Assembly: GCA_038226175.1 (NCBI GenBank)
Contig: JBBRQP010000006.1
Coordinates: 5,082-69,081 of the forward strand
Reading direction: 5' to 3'
From: JBBRQP01 sp038226175
GTDB taxonomy: Bacteria > Cyanobacteriota > Cyanobacteriia > Gloeobacterales > Anthocerotibacteraceae
Length of the DNA: 64,000 bases
The notes under the pieces are model-generated. The model was not told the DNA's origin, ran no database searches, and saw only the letters and a program-made list of their open reading frames with translations. Shown here one piece after another: positions 55,820-64,000 of the stretch. Each line of letters starts with the position of its first letter. Position 1 is the first letter of the stretch. The position numbers and the translations under genes were made by a program.

Positions 55820-56329
55820 TTGACCCGCGCTACCCTTGATACCTCCGCCAATTTAGACCTGTTCTTACAAGAACTGCTCACTATTCAGCAAACCGGTTCT
55901 AAGCATGTTGCCATTCTTGGTTCGCGACATGTGCCGTGGATGCACCAACAGCTCATTGAGATGCTCAGTTATGCCTTAGCTCTAGTTGGTAATCGCATTC
56001 TCACTTCTGGTGCCACTGGCACCAATCTAGCCGTTGTCCGTGGCGCCTTGCGCGCTGATCCGCAATTGCTGACGGTGATCTTGCCACAAACTTTGGAGCG
56101 TCAGCCCAAAGAGTCCCAAGAGCAGCTAGAAAATGTCTTGCAACTGGTTGAGCACCCTGAGCACGAAGCCTTATCTCTATCGGAAGCTAGTTTGTTGTGT
56201 AACCAAGAAATTATCAGCAAATGCCAGCAATTGATTTGTTTTGCATTTCATGACTCACACACGCTGCTAGCTGCCTGCGAAGAGGCCGAAGAGCATCGTA
56301 AAATTGTTACTCTCTTTTTCTTGGATTAG
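55820..56329 (+). CDS. SLOG/DprA-like nucleotide-binding protein
   Basis: A 169-residue protein with VAILGSRHVPWMHQQLIEMLSYALALVGNRILTSGATGTNLAVVRGALR. The GSRH...GATGTN loop matches SLOG/LOG-type Rossmann folds (as in DprA and TIR-associated sensors), and it likely binds a nucleotide. Cyanobacterial annotation often calls this a DNA recombination-mediator-like protein; that role is not proven here. Start TTG at 55820, with a GAAAGGA site nearby. Ends right at the thyX start. Confidence 0.7.
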   Translation: MTRATLDTSANLDLFLQELLTIQQTGSKHVAILGSRHVPWMHQQLIEMLSYALALVGNRILTSGATGTNLAVVRGALRADPQLLTVILPQTLERQPKESQEQLENVLQLVEHPEHEALSLSEASLLCNQEIISKCQQLICFAFHDSHTLLAACEEAEEHRKIVTLFFLD

Positions 56330-57040
56330 ATGGTTATGGAGGAGCCTCTAGCCGCTGACTTGTTTGATCCCCAAGACCCGCTTGGGGATGGTCTCAGTTC
56401 GGCACAGTTGATTCAGCAAGTAGGTAATGACCAGATGATCTGTGCGGCAGCGCGTGTGAGTCTTGCCGGAGATTTGCATATACGCCCAGAGGAAGACAAT
56501 TACAAACTAATTCGTTATTTGATCAAACATCAACACGGTACCCCTTTTGAACATAATTTGATTACCTTTAGGATCACAGCACCGCTCTATGTAATCCAAG
56601 AGATGCTTCGCCATCGCGTCGGCGTGAGTTTTAATCAAGAGTCAGGACGCTATATCAAAATTAAAAACCAAGCCTATATCCCTTTAGAATTTCGCGGCCA
56701 AAGTAAGAGTAACCGTCAAGCCTCAGTACCTGCCACCAACCTCAATCAAGCCGATATCAGTGCGCAATACAAACAGGCTATAGACTTGGCTTACACAGCT
56801 TATGAAGCCTTACTCGAAGCTGGGGTCTGTCGCGAACAAGCCCGGGGCATTTTACCCCATGCCACCTATTCGAGTCTCTATGTGACTTTTAATGTGCGTT
56901 CTTTGATGCATTTTTTGGGATTACGCTTGAGTCCTGATGCCCAATATGAAATTCGCCAGTATGCCAGAGCTTTTAAACTAATCGCGGAACCGTTATTTCC
57001 TCTGACTTTTCGCGCTTTGACCGAACTTACTGCACCATGA
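56330..57040 (+). CDS. thyX: Flavin-dependent thymidylate synthase
   Basis: A 236-residue ThyX, making dTMP from dUMP with methylene-tetrahydrofolate and FAD. The motif RHRVGVSFNQESGRY occurs at residues of about 94-108, with one residue more between RHR and Ser than the classic RHRxxS form. TPFEHNLITFRI and LPHATYSSLYVTFNVRSLMHFLGLR are the other conserved parts. It starts right after the upstream stop and overlaps maf by ATGA. No thyA is in the window. Confidence 0.93.
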   Translation: MVMEEPLAADLFDPQDPLGDGLSSAQLIQQVGNDQMICAAARVSLAGDLHIRPEEDNYKLIRYLIKHQHGTPFEHNLITFRITAPLYVIQEMLRHRVGVSFNQESGRYIKIKNQAYIPLEFRGQSKSNRQASVPATNLNQADISAQYKQAIDLAYTAYEALLEAGVCREQARGILPHATYSSLYVTFNVRSLMHFLGLRLSPDAQYEIRQYARAFKLIAEPLFPLTFRALTELTAP

Positions 57041-57603
57041 GAGACCCGTTAATTTTGGCCTCAACGTCCCCGAGGCGACAGGCGATGCTCAAGCATTTGG
57101 GGGTACCATTTACGGTGGTGCCTAGTTCTTACGTAGAAGATAATACTAAAGCGATTGCTCCTGATCATTTGGTACGTGAACATAGCCGTGGCAAAGCGAT
57201 GATGGTCGCCCAATATTACCCACAGCATTTGGTTTTAGCTGCTGATACTTTAGTGGTATGCGAGGGCAAAGTCTTAGGCAAACCCAAGGACGCAACTGAG
57301 GCTAAAGCCATGCTGCAATTGATCCAAGGTCGCTGGCATCAGGTTTATACGGGCATGACCCTAGCTGAAAGAGGATCTGTACATAATTTCCACGAGCTAA
57401 CTCAAGTGCGGATGGCGGTTTTGAGCGAGCGGGTGATTGATTGGTATGTGCGTACGGGTGAACCCCTTGATAAATCTGGAGCCTATGGTTCTGAGGAAAT
57501 CGGAGCGGCATTTGTAGAAGAACTACGCGGCTGTCATGCTAATGCTGTAGGTTTACCCTTACCGTTATTATTTCAAGAGTTAGCAGCAAGAGGCTGGTTT
57601 TAG
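57037..57603 (+). CDS. maf: Maf-family nucleoside triphosphate pyrophosphatase
   Basis: A 188-residue Maf protein. LILASTSPRRQAMLKHLGVPF is the start signature, LAADTLVVCEGKVLGKPKD the active-site loop with Asp and Lys, and GRWHQVYTGM and DKSGAYGSEEIG complete the family. It hydrolyses non-canonical nucleotides to protect against their incorporation. It overlaps thyX by ATGA, an arrangement that groups two nucleotide-metabolism genes. Confidence 0.93.
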   Translation: MRDPLILASTSPRRQAMLKHLGVPFTVVPSSYVEDNTKAIAPDHLVREHSRGKAMMVAQYYPQHLVLAADTLVVCEGKVLGKPKDATEAKAMLQLIQGRWHQVYTGMTLAERGSVHNFHELTQVRMAVLSERVIDWYVRTGEPLDKSGAYGSEEIGAAFVEELRGCHANAVGLPLPLLFQELAARGWF

Positions 57604-57605
57604 GA

Positions 57606-57760
57606 GTTGTTCCGATGATAAAAGCGCCCCTCCGCCCAAGTGTGGGGAACCCAGGCACTCTTGTGAAAGTAATGCTTTTAGAAATAAAGTATTGGCTCTT
57701 TCTTTCCTAAACTCAGGTATCCAGACATCGCCACACCTCGTTAACAAAAAGCAGGCTGTA
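57606..57760 (+). ncRNA. Structured leader, possible c-di-AMP (ydaO-type) riboswitch
   Basis: The 270-base gap between maf and ppc has several elements reminiscent of the ydaO/yuaA c-di-AMP riboswitch: GTGTGGGGAACCCAG (57640-57654), TTGTGAAAG (57661-57669), and ATCC-GACA-GC-then-ACACCTCG (57719-57740). A hairpin (AATGCTTT/AAAGTATT, 57671-57693) is enclosed by GAAAG/CTTTC. The match is partial: the expected GGGGUGAA and CCGAAUCCG blocks are altered. It would then control ppc, 114 bases downstream. Confidence 0.35.
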
Positions 57761-57873
57761 AAGCTCTTTTCTGCAACTTACGAGTAGGTTCCAGTCCTGT
57801 AAACACCCAAGAATTTTCGCATGATCCGTAAACTTACCCATACAATAGGAGCAATTTCCTTAGGGATTATGCT

Positions 57874-60729
57874 ATGTCTGCTGAAGTTTTTGGACAAGAT
57901 GGGCAGCTGGCGGCATCTAGTCTCACCAGTCCTACCCAAGTCACCCGCCAATCCCTAAATGACAACCTGGGACTGGTAGAAACTATGCTGCGAGAAGTTA
58001 TTCTTAGTGAGTGTGACCCGCGTTTGGCCTCGATCTTGGATCATATTCAAGCTGATGTCGCAGAGATTGACCCAAAGTTGTTAGAAAATGACCTGTTATC
58101 TTTTGTAGGCCAACTAAGTTTAGAGGAAGCTATTCAAGCGGCTAGATTATTTAGTTTGTATTTTCAATTGGTTAATTTAGTAGAGCAACAATTTGAACAA
58201 AAAGACCTACAGCGTAAATATAGTCTCAACGAGGTCGCCCCCCCCTGTTCCTTTGACTGGCTTTTTGCAGAATTAAAAGGCTTTGGCGTATCAACTCCCG
58301 AACTCGAACGTACCCTTAGCCAACTCGATATCTGTTTGGTATTTACTGCGCATCCCACAGAAATTGTCCGTCGCACGATTCGAGATAAACAATGCCATCT
58401 AGTTTTACTTCTCGGACAACTAGATGAAGAGAATATGGCACCCTGGCAACGCGTCGAACTACTCGAACAAATTAAAGAAGAAGTACGCATCTGGTGGCGT
58501 ACCGATGAAGTCAGCCAATTTCGCCCTAAAGTACTCGATGAGGTAAGTCACACACTGCATTATTTTGATGCCATTCTCTTTGATTTGGTACCACAAATTC
58601 ATCGCTCGATGACCCACAGTTTACAACAAACCTATCCAGCTTTAGCCCATCGCTTGAAGAATTTTTGTCGGTTTGGCTCGTGGGTCGGTGCTGATCGTGA
58701 TGGCAATCCGTCGGTTACGCCGTTGATTACATGGCAAACCGCCTGTTTACAACGTCAGGTTATCTTGCATAAGTACCAAGAGAAAGTTCAACATCTCATT
58801 AGGATTCTTAGTCTTTCGCAAAATAGCTGTGCTATCCACCCTGATTTACTGTATTCATTAGATGCGGAACAAGCCCTATTTCCTAAGATTTATGAAGAAC
58901 TTTCGTTGATGTATTATCAAGAGCCCTACCGTCTGAAATTATCTTATATGTGCCGACGTTTACAGTTAGCTATTGAGCGCAATGACTTTTTGCACACCGC
59001 TGGGCCTCAAGGTTTGACACCTCAAGAAGATACCGCTACTTGGCGTGGTGCCTACCGCCATTGTCAAGAATTTAAAGATGATGTACTTCTCATTGAGCAG
59101 AGTTTACGTAGTACCGGTATTAAATGCCGGGAAACTGAAGACTTACTATTACAAATTGATGTGTTTGGTTTTCATCTTGCCAATCTCGATGTGCGCCAAG
59201 AAAGTAGTCGCCATGAAGAAGCCATGGCTGATTTGATTCAAAAGATGTGTTTATTACCGGATGCTTACGGCAACTTGAGTGAAGAGCAAAAATGTACTTG
59301 GTTGTTGCAAGAGTTACAGAGTTTGCGCCCCCTCGTAGCAGCTGAGTTACATTTCTCTTTGCGTACCAATGAAACCATTGAAACCCTACGTACAATTCGC
59401 TATTTGCAGCAAGAGTTTGGGGTAGCCATTTGCAATACCTACATCATCTCGATGTGTCGTCAGGCCAGTCATGTGCTGGAGGTTTTGTTATTAGCCAAAG
59501 AAGCAGGCCTATTTGATCCATCAACGACCACCGGCACACTGATGGTAGTGCCGCTGTTTGAAACCATTGATGACTTGCGGCGTGCGCCACAAATCTTAGA
59601 ATCTTTGTTTTCGATGCCCGTTTACCGCAATTATCTTACCGACCAACAACATCTCCAAGAAGTGATGCTGGGCTACTCTGATTCTAATAAAGACAGCGGT
59701 TATTTACCCAGTAATTGGGAAATCTATAAAGCCCAACTAAGCATCCAGACGGTAGTCGAAGACTGGGGCTTACAGGCACGGATTTTTCATGGGCGGGGTG
59801 GATCGGTAGGACGCGGTGGCGGCCCTGCCTATCAGGCTATCGTCGCGCAACCCGGGCGGTCGGTCAATGGACGCATCAAAATTACCGAACAGGGCGAAGT
59901 GGTAGCCTCAAAATATCTCTTACCAGAACTCGCCGCTCATAATATCGAAACTGTGACCGCAGCGGTTATTCAGGCCAGTCAGTTGCCGACGAGTCCTCCT
60001 GGCTTAGCGCATTGGAGCAATATTTTGGAAACTCTCGCCCAGAGTGCGCGGGTCGCCTATCGGCAGCTGATTTACGAAGCAGATGGCTTTGTTGAGTTTT
60101 TTCACCATGTGACACCCATTGCTGAGATCAGCCGCTTGCGGATTAGTTCACGTCCCGCTCGACGCGCAGGGATGCGCGATATTGAGAGTTTGCGGGCTAT
60201 TCCCTGGGTTTTTAGCTGGACACAAAGTCGGTTTCTATTGCCCGCTTGGTATGGTACAGGAGCCTCTCTAGCAAGCTATGTGGAGGATAATCCAGAACAA
60301 AATCTGGCGCAGTTGCAATCAATGTACCGCCAATGGCCTTTTTTCCGAACCCTAATCTCAAAAGTTGAGATGACCCTCTCAAAAGTGGATTTACATTTAG
60401 CGCAGCACTATATGGATGAACTTTTACCTAGAGAATTGCGTGCTCAAGGTAATGAGTTCTTTCAGTTGATCCAATCTGAAGCTGAACGGACTCAGCGCTT
60501 AGTCTTGCTAATCACAGGTAATCAAAAGCTACTAGATGATGTGCCAGCCCTCCAACGGTCAGTAGATTTGCGTAATCGGGCGATTATCCCTTTAGGCTAC
60601 TTACAGGTCAGTCTCCTAAAACGCTTACGCTCTAAAGACTTTGTCCATCGCAATTATCGTTCTGACCTACTACGGGGCGTGTTGTTAACGATCAATGGCA
60701 TTGCTGCAGGGATGCGTAATACGGGTTGA
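57874..60729 (+). CDS. ppc: Phosphoenolpyruvate carboxylase
   Basis: A 951-residue enzyme adding bicarbonate to PEP to give oxaloacetate, feeding the TCA cycle and amino-acid synthesis. Signatures: FTAHPTEIVRRTI (about 156-168, with the catalytic His), WVGADRDGNPSVT, YSDSNKDSGY (about 608-617), and FHGRGGSVGRGGGP (about 638-651). The C-terminus ends RNTG as usual. It is a single gene with a possible structured RNA leader. The start ATG follows a GGAGCAAT site by a normal distance. Confidence 0.96.
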   Translation: MSAEVFGQDGQLAASSLTSPTQVTRQSLNDNLGLVETMLREVILSECDPRLASILDHIQADVAEIDPKLLENDLLSFVGQLSLEEAIQAARLFSLYFQLVNLVEQQFEQKDLQRKYSLNEVAPPCSFDWLFAELKGFGVSTPELERTLSQLDICLVFTAHPTEIVRRTIRDKQCHLVLLLGQLDEENMAPWQRVELLEQIKEEVRIWWRTDEVSQFRPKVLDEVSHTLHYFDAILFDLVPQIHRSMTHSLQQTYPALAHRLKNFCRFGSWVGADRDGNPSVTPLITWQTACLQRQVILHKYQEKVQHLIRILSLSQNSCAIHPDLLYSLDAEQALFPKIYEELSLMYYQEPYRLKLSYMCRRLQLAIERNDFLHTAGPQGLTPQEDTATWRGAYRHCQEFKDDVLLIEQSLRSTGIKCRETEDLLLQIDVFGFHLANLDVRQESSRHEEAMADLIQKMCLLPDAYGNLSEEQKCTWLLQELQSLRPLVAAELHFSLRTNETIETLRTIRYLQQEFGVAICNTYIISMCRQASHVLEVLLLAKEAGLFDPSTTTGTLMVVPLFETIDDLRRAPQILESLFSMPVYRNYLTDQQHLQEVMLGYSDSNKDSGYLPSNWEIYKAQLSIQTVVEDWGLQARIFHGRGGSVGRGGGPAYQAIVAQPGRSVNGRIKITEQGEVVASKYLLPELAAHNIETVTAAVIQASQLPTSPPGLAHWSNILETLAQSARVAYRQLIYEADGFVEFFHHVTPIAEISRLRISSRPARRAGMRDIESLRAIPWVFSWTQSRFLLPAWYGTGASLASYVEDNPEQNLAQLQSMYRQWPFFRTLISKVEMTLSKVDLHLAQHYMDELLPRELRAQGNEFFQLIQSEAERTQRLVLLITGNQKLLDDVPALQRSVDLRNRAIIPLGYLQVSLLKRLRSKDFVHRNYRSDLLRGVLLTINGIAAGMRNTG

Positions 60730-60880
60730 TAAACTGAAATCACTTTTAGAAGACCTCCCAGAGCCATCATGCGCTCACAGGAGGCGATCTACCAAGGCAT
60801 GTTAAGAGCACATTTCGTGATCAAAGAGGAGCTAATCGCCGTGTCGAGTACACTAAAAGCAATATCAGTGTCTTAACCTA

Positions 60881-61684
60881 ATGTTGGAACCACTTGTTCA
60901 AACCAACTTACCCACCATGTATGATCTTCCCAGTGAAGAAATCGGGGAATCAGGCTTGCCAGATGAGTTTCACTGTTGGCAAGGGCCACTCTTGTCCTTA
61001 ACCTTTAGACCTCCTTCTTGGCCTGGGTCACAAGTTTTTAGTGCTTATGATCTCTATCTTTATTACGATGTCGAACATACCCTTTGGTACAAGCGGCCTG
61101 ACTGGTTTGGGGTGGTTGGAGTATCCCGCCTCTACCAGGGCGAAGACTCTCGGCAAAGTTATGTAATTTGGCAAGAAAAAGTAACTCCTGCTATTGCTAT
61201 TGAGATTCTGTCCCCCAGTACAGCCGATGAGGACTTGGGTAAAACCAAAAGGAAATCTGGCAAGCCTCTCACTAAATGGGAAGTATATGAACAAATTCTC
61301 CAGATTCCCAACTACGTGGTCTTTGATGAAAAGACGCGGCTGATTAGGCTATTTCAATTAGTTCAGGGAAAATATCAGCAAACTGCACTGAGTCAAGAGC
61401 TAGTTTGGATTGAGGGTGTAGAGCTTAATCTAGGGTTATGGTTTGGGGATTGGGATAAATCCTTCCGGTCACAGTGGTGGCTGCGCTGGTATGACCGAGT
61501 AGGAAATCTGATTTTGACTCCTGAGGAATTGGAGCAAGACCGAGCTAATCAAGCTGAGCAAGGGCAAGAGCTTGAACGGCAACGCGCTAACCAAGCCGAC
61601 CAACGGGCCAATCTAGCTGAGCAACAAGCTAAACGTCTCGCCGCTAAACTCCGGGAATTGGGACTAGACCCTGAACAAATTTGA
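60881..61684 (+). CDS. Uma2-family nuclease-like protein
   Basis: A 267-residue Uma2/DUF820 protein. Conserved parts: DLYLYYDVEHTLWYKRPDWFGVVG, WQEKVTPAIAIEILSPSTADED and NYVVFDEKTRLIRLFQLVQGKYQ. Uma2 proteins have the PD-(D/E)XK fold. The C-terminal 45 residues form repeated Ala/Gln/Glu-rich coiled-coil units (NQAEQGQELERQRANQADQ), as usual in this family. Cyanobacteria often carry many such genes. Biological role is unproven. A broken relative lies at 37380. Confidence 0.88.
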   Translation: MLEPLVQTNLPTMYDLPSEEIGESGLPDEFHCWQGPLLSLTFRPPSWPGSQVFSAYDLYLYYDVEHTLWYKRPDWFGVVGVSRLYQGEDSRQSYVIWQEKVTPAIAIEILSPSTADEDLGKTKRKSGKPLTKWEVYEQILQIPNYVVFDEKTRLIRLFQLVQGKYQQTALSQELVWIEGVELNLGLWFGDWDKSFRSQWWLRWYDRVGNLILTPEELEQDRANQAEQGQELERQRANQADQRANLAEQQAKRLAAKLRELGLDPEQI

Positions 61685-61806
61685 TCTTGTCCACTACCTT
61701 TGTCGGAACCCTGTTAGTTCGCCCCCTCGGCATGTTACATTTCTCATCTCAATCTACATTCAAAACGGCCTAGGGTATATTTGGAAGGCAAGCTCCAGGC
61801 AGATTT

Positions 61807-63084
61807 ATGTTGCGCATTTTACACTTGGCAGATTTGCACCTAGGGAGTGGTCTAAGTCACGGACGCATCAATCCCGCCACTGGGCGTAATACGCGCCTCG
61901 AAGATTTTATTTTGGCCTTAAGTCGTTGCATTGATTATGCTCTCAGCGAACCTGTTGACCTTGTACTTTTTGGTGGAGATGCCTTTCCTACGGCCACTCC
62001 CGAACCGACTGTCCAAGAAGAATTTGCCCGTCAATTTATGCGTCTTGCTCAGGCGCAGATTCCCGTTGTTTTTTTGGTCGGTAACCATGATCAATATAAT
62101 CGCGGTGGCGGCGGCGCAAGTTTGGATATCTACTCCGCTCTACAAATACCGGGCTTTACGGTCGGTAACAAATTCAAAACCCATCGCTTGACGACAATAG
62201 GCGGTGACGTACAAATTGTTACTTTACCTTGGCTTCATCGCTCCAGCTTCTTGACCAAGGATGCCACGCGGGGCTTGACCTTAGACCAAGTTGATAAGTT
62301 GATGCAAGAACGGTTACACATCATCTTGCGTGGAGAAATTAAGAATCTCGACCCAAATATTCCGGCAATTTTGTTGGCGCATACCATGGTTGAGACGGCG
62401 ACCTTTGGCGTTGAGCGACATCTCGCCATTGGACGCGGCTTTACGGTTCCTTTAGAATTTTTGGCACAACCAGAGTTTGCCTATGTCGCACTCGGTCATG
62501 TTCACCGCCATCAGATTTTGTGTACAGACCCGCCCGTAGTCTATCCTGGTTCCCCTGAGCGCGTTGATTTTGGGGAAGAAAAAGAAGAGAAGGGTTTTAT
62601 GCGCGTGGATATTTTACCGGATAGTGAAAAGAATTTCCGGGCGGATTATCAGTTTGTTCCTCTTCCAGCGCGGGTCTTTAAAACTATTCGCATTGACTGT
62701 AGTACGGCTGAAGACCCCCAGCAAACTATTCTCCAGGCTCTATCCAAGATTAAATTGGCAGAGGCAATTATTAAAGTAGTTTATTCACTCCATCAACATC
62801 AAGCCATAGCACTTGACTCAGCACCCATTCACGCACTGTTGCAAACCGCTTTTGCCTACCAACTCGTACCCCAAGTTCCTAGCCAACTTGCCCAACCCCG
62901 TGTACCTGCTTTTAGTGAACAAGCCAGCCTTGATCCTTTTTCTGCCCTAGGCACCTATCTTGATAACCAAGAACACCTCAAACCCTTGAGAGCTGACTTA
63001 CTCAAAGCAGCTCAAAACTTGATGACCGAAGACCCTGAACTTGCGACAGAGACTCTACGACCTGGGCAATTGCGATTGTTATAG
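61807..63084 (+). CDS. SbcD-like metallophosphoesterase nuclease
   Basis: A 425-residue protein. ILHLADLHLGSG, LFGGDAFPTATPEP, VFLVGNHDQYNRGG, LLAHTMVETATFG and ALGHVHRHQIL give the metal-binding set of the SbcD/Mre11 family. In bacteria SbcD works with SbcC to cut hairpins and process ends. No sbcC gene is in the window. The C-terminal 120 residues are the capping domain. It is alone on its transcript as far as visible. Confidence 0.88.
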   Translation: MLRILHLADLHLGSGLSHGRINPATGRNTRLEDFILALSRCIDYALSEPVDLVLFGGDAFPTATPEPTVQEEFARQFMRLAQAQIPVVFLVGNHDQYNRGGGGASLDIYSALQIPGFTVGNKFKTHRLTTIGGDVQIVTLPWLHRSSFLTKDATRGLTLDQVDKLMQERLHIILRGEIKNLDPNIPAILLAHTMVETATFGVERHLAIGRGFTVPLEFLAQPEFAYVALGHVHRHQILCTDPPVVYPGSPERVDFGEEKEEKGFMRVDILPDSEKNFRADYQFVPLPARVFKTIRIDCSTAEDPQQTILQALSKIKLAEAIIKVVYSLHQHQAIALDSAPIHALLQTAFAYQLVPQVPSQLAQPRVPAFSEQASLDPFSALGTYLDNQEHLKPLRADLLKAAQNLMTEDPELATETLRPGQLRLL

Positions 63085-63113
63085 ACTATCAATATTCAGC
63101 TCTGAGTGAACCC

Positions 63114-63863
63114 ATGAGTATTCCCGACCTGCCCACACCACCCGAAGTGACTGGGCAATCCCGTAGTGGCATGAAATATCACATTTTAGGAACTGTCCAG
63201 CAGACAGCTGTACTGGAGATCGAGCCGGGTAAAGCGGTCTATTCAGACGCAGGTGCGATGTCGTGGATGACGTCTGCGGTGAATATGTCCACCAATGCAC
63301 AGGGCGGCATCGGCGGCATGTTCAAACGTATGATCGTTGGCGCAACCTTATTCGTCATTGACTTCACCTCCCCTAAAGAGCCGGGTCAAGTTGCCTTCTC
63401 TGCTGATTTTCCGGGCAAAATTCTGACGCTTGATTTAGATCCTGGACAGACGATCATTATGCACAAACATGCTTTTCTGTGTGCCGAGAAGAGTGTTGGT
63501 TTAGATATATCGTTCACCAAAAAACTCCGTGCTGGACTCTTTGGCGGTGAAGGGTTTGTGCTCCAACGCCTGACAGGCCCTGGCTTAGTATTTGCCGAAT
63601 TAGACGGGGATGGTGTTGAATATCATCTGCAAGCAGGACAAGTCTTGCGCGTAGAACCTGGACATGTGGCGATGTTTGAGGCGAGTGTAAGTTTTGATAT
63701 CGAACTTATTAGAGGTTTTACCAATCTGCTATTTGGTGGCGAAGGTCTTTTCTTAGCCACCCTTAAAGGGCCAGGCCGTATTTGGTTACATTCGATGACC
63801 ATTGATAAGGTCGCGCATCGTATCGCTGACTATCTACCGCCGCCACCCGTAGCAGGCGAATAA
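63114..63863 (+). CDS. AIM24/TIGR00266-family protein
   Basis: A 249-residue protein of the TIGR00266/AIM24 family, formed of beta strands. Typical parts: KYHILGTVQQTAVLEIEPGKAVYSDAGAMSWMTSAV, GGIGGMFKRMIVGATLF, GEGFVLQRLTGPGLVFAELDG, and GEGLFLATLKGPGRIWLHSM. The reaction is unknown; yeast AIM24 affects mitochondrial membranes. It ends at a bidirectional terminator facing psbA. Confidence 0.88.
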   Translation: MSIPDLPTPPEVTGQSRSGMKYHILGTVQQTAVLEIEPGKAVYSDAGAMSWMTSAVNMSTNAQGGIGGMFKRMIVGATLFVIDFTSPKEPGQVAFSADFPGKILTLDLDPGQTIIMHKHAFLCAEKSVGLDISFTKKLRAGLFGGEGFVLQRLTGPGLVFAELDGDGVEYHLQAGQVLRVEPGHVAMFEASVSFDIELIRGFTNLLFGGEGLFLATLKGPGRIWLHSMTIDKVAHRIADYLPPPPVAGE

Positions 63864-63866
63864 AAA

Positions 63867-63895
63867 AGGAGCCTCGATTGAGGCTCCTCTTTTTG
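63867..63895. terminator. Bidirectional rho-independent terminator
   Basis: AGGAGCCTC and GAGGCTCCT pair perfectly (63867-63875 with 63880-63888) around a GATT loop. Upstream it has an A-run (AAAAAA) and downstream TTTTTG, so it can end both the TIGR00266 gene and the convergent psbA transcript. Confidence 0.9.
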
Positions 63896-63917
63896 TTTAT
63901 TGACTAGTAGTCAGAGA

Positions 63918-64000
63918 TTAACCAGCAACTTTCACTTCAGAACCTGAGGCCAAGTCGAGGGGGAAGTTATGAGCATTGCGTTCATGCATCACTTCCATAC
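63918..64000 (-). CDS. psbA: Photosystem II D1 protein, C-terminal part (partial)
   Basis: Twenty-six codons before the stop read MEVMHERNAHNFPLDLASGS then EVKVAG. MEVMHERNAHNFPLDLA is the near-invariant D1 C-terminus: its His and Glu ligate the manganese cluster, and the final Ala carboxylate does so after CtpA cleavage. The extension after this Ala is nine residues, shorter than the sixteen usual in cyanobacterial D1. The rest of the gene lies outside the window. Confidence 0.95.
   Translation of the reverse strand, partial: MEVMHERNAHNFPLDLASGSEVKVAG

Noticed and set aside
1..64000. CRISPR arrays, intact insertion sequences, tRNA or rRNA genes
   Set aside because: No regularly spaced repeats, transposase motifs or tRNA-like cloverleaf sequence were noticed by eye in the gaps between genes; no systematic search was possible.

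Overview
The window is from a cyanobacterium. The 3' end of psbA (photosystem II D1) lies on the minus strand at the right edge. Other genes fit this: a DUF1824 protein (a cyanobacterial family), minCDE, a group 2 sigma factor, phosphoenolpyruvate carboxylase, Uma2-family genes and an NfeD/SPFH pair. Base composition is moderate, and ATGA-type overlaps and tight spacing are common. I cannot name the genus from sequence alone.

Region 1 (1-17458) is one long plus-strand exopolysaccharide/capsule operon with almost no gaps. It holds a truncated WbaP-like priming phosphoglycosyltransferase, a Wzx-like flippase, about eleven glycosyltransferases, a Wzy/O-antigen-ligase-like membrane protein, two left-handed-beta-helix acetyltransferases (one WcaF-like), a WcaI-like transferase and a small DUF433-like protein at the end. 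No Wzz/Wzc/Wza genes are in the window; they may lie to the left.

Region 2 (17459-18012) is non-coding debris with a decayed sugar-nucleotidyltransferase start and a terminator-like palindrome. Region 3 (18013-30869) is a second plus-strand envelope operon: a YdcF-like protein, a GT-C-like membrane protein, a giant secreted DUF4082/malectin/Ig/dimethylformamidase-like protein, a secreted protein of unknown function, a polyprenyl-phosphate GT2, two small SMR/EamA membrane proteins, an FAD amine-oxidase-like protein, an alkaline-phosphatase-superfamily hydrolase with Thr at the usual formylglycine position, and an acyltransferase 3. The GT2, SMR pair and GT-C look like a lipid-linked sugar synthesis, flipping and transfer route. 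A convergent gene (30876-33686) encodes another large secreted malectin protein.

Region 4 (34284-64000) is mainly housekeeping: NfeD, SPFH and ACT proteins; a broken Uma2 gene; a glutaredoxin-like protein and a hydrolase; a nucleotidyltransferase-fold protein; manC; recJ; a two-component system; a YciI protein; an EamA transporter; rodA; a type II topoisomerase A subunit; acpS-minE-minD-minC; a sigma factor; three minus-strand small genes; a SLOG-like protein, thyX and maf; a candidate structured leader RNA ahead of ppc; an intact Uma2; an SbcD-like nuclease; an AIM24/TIGR00266 protein; and psbA.

The most notable items are the lipid-linked sugar module with malectin proteins, the Thr-type sulfatase-like enzyme, the possible c-di-AMP-riboswitch-like RNA before ppc, the two gene relics, and the short D1 C-terminal extension.
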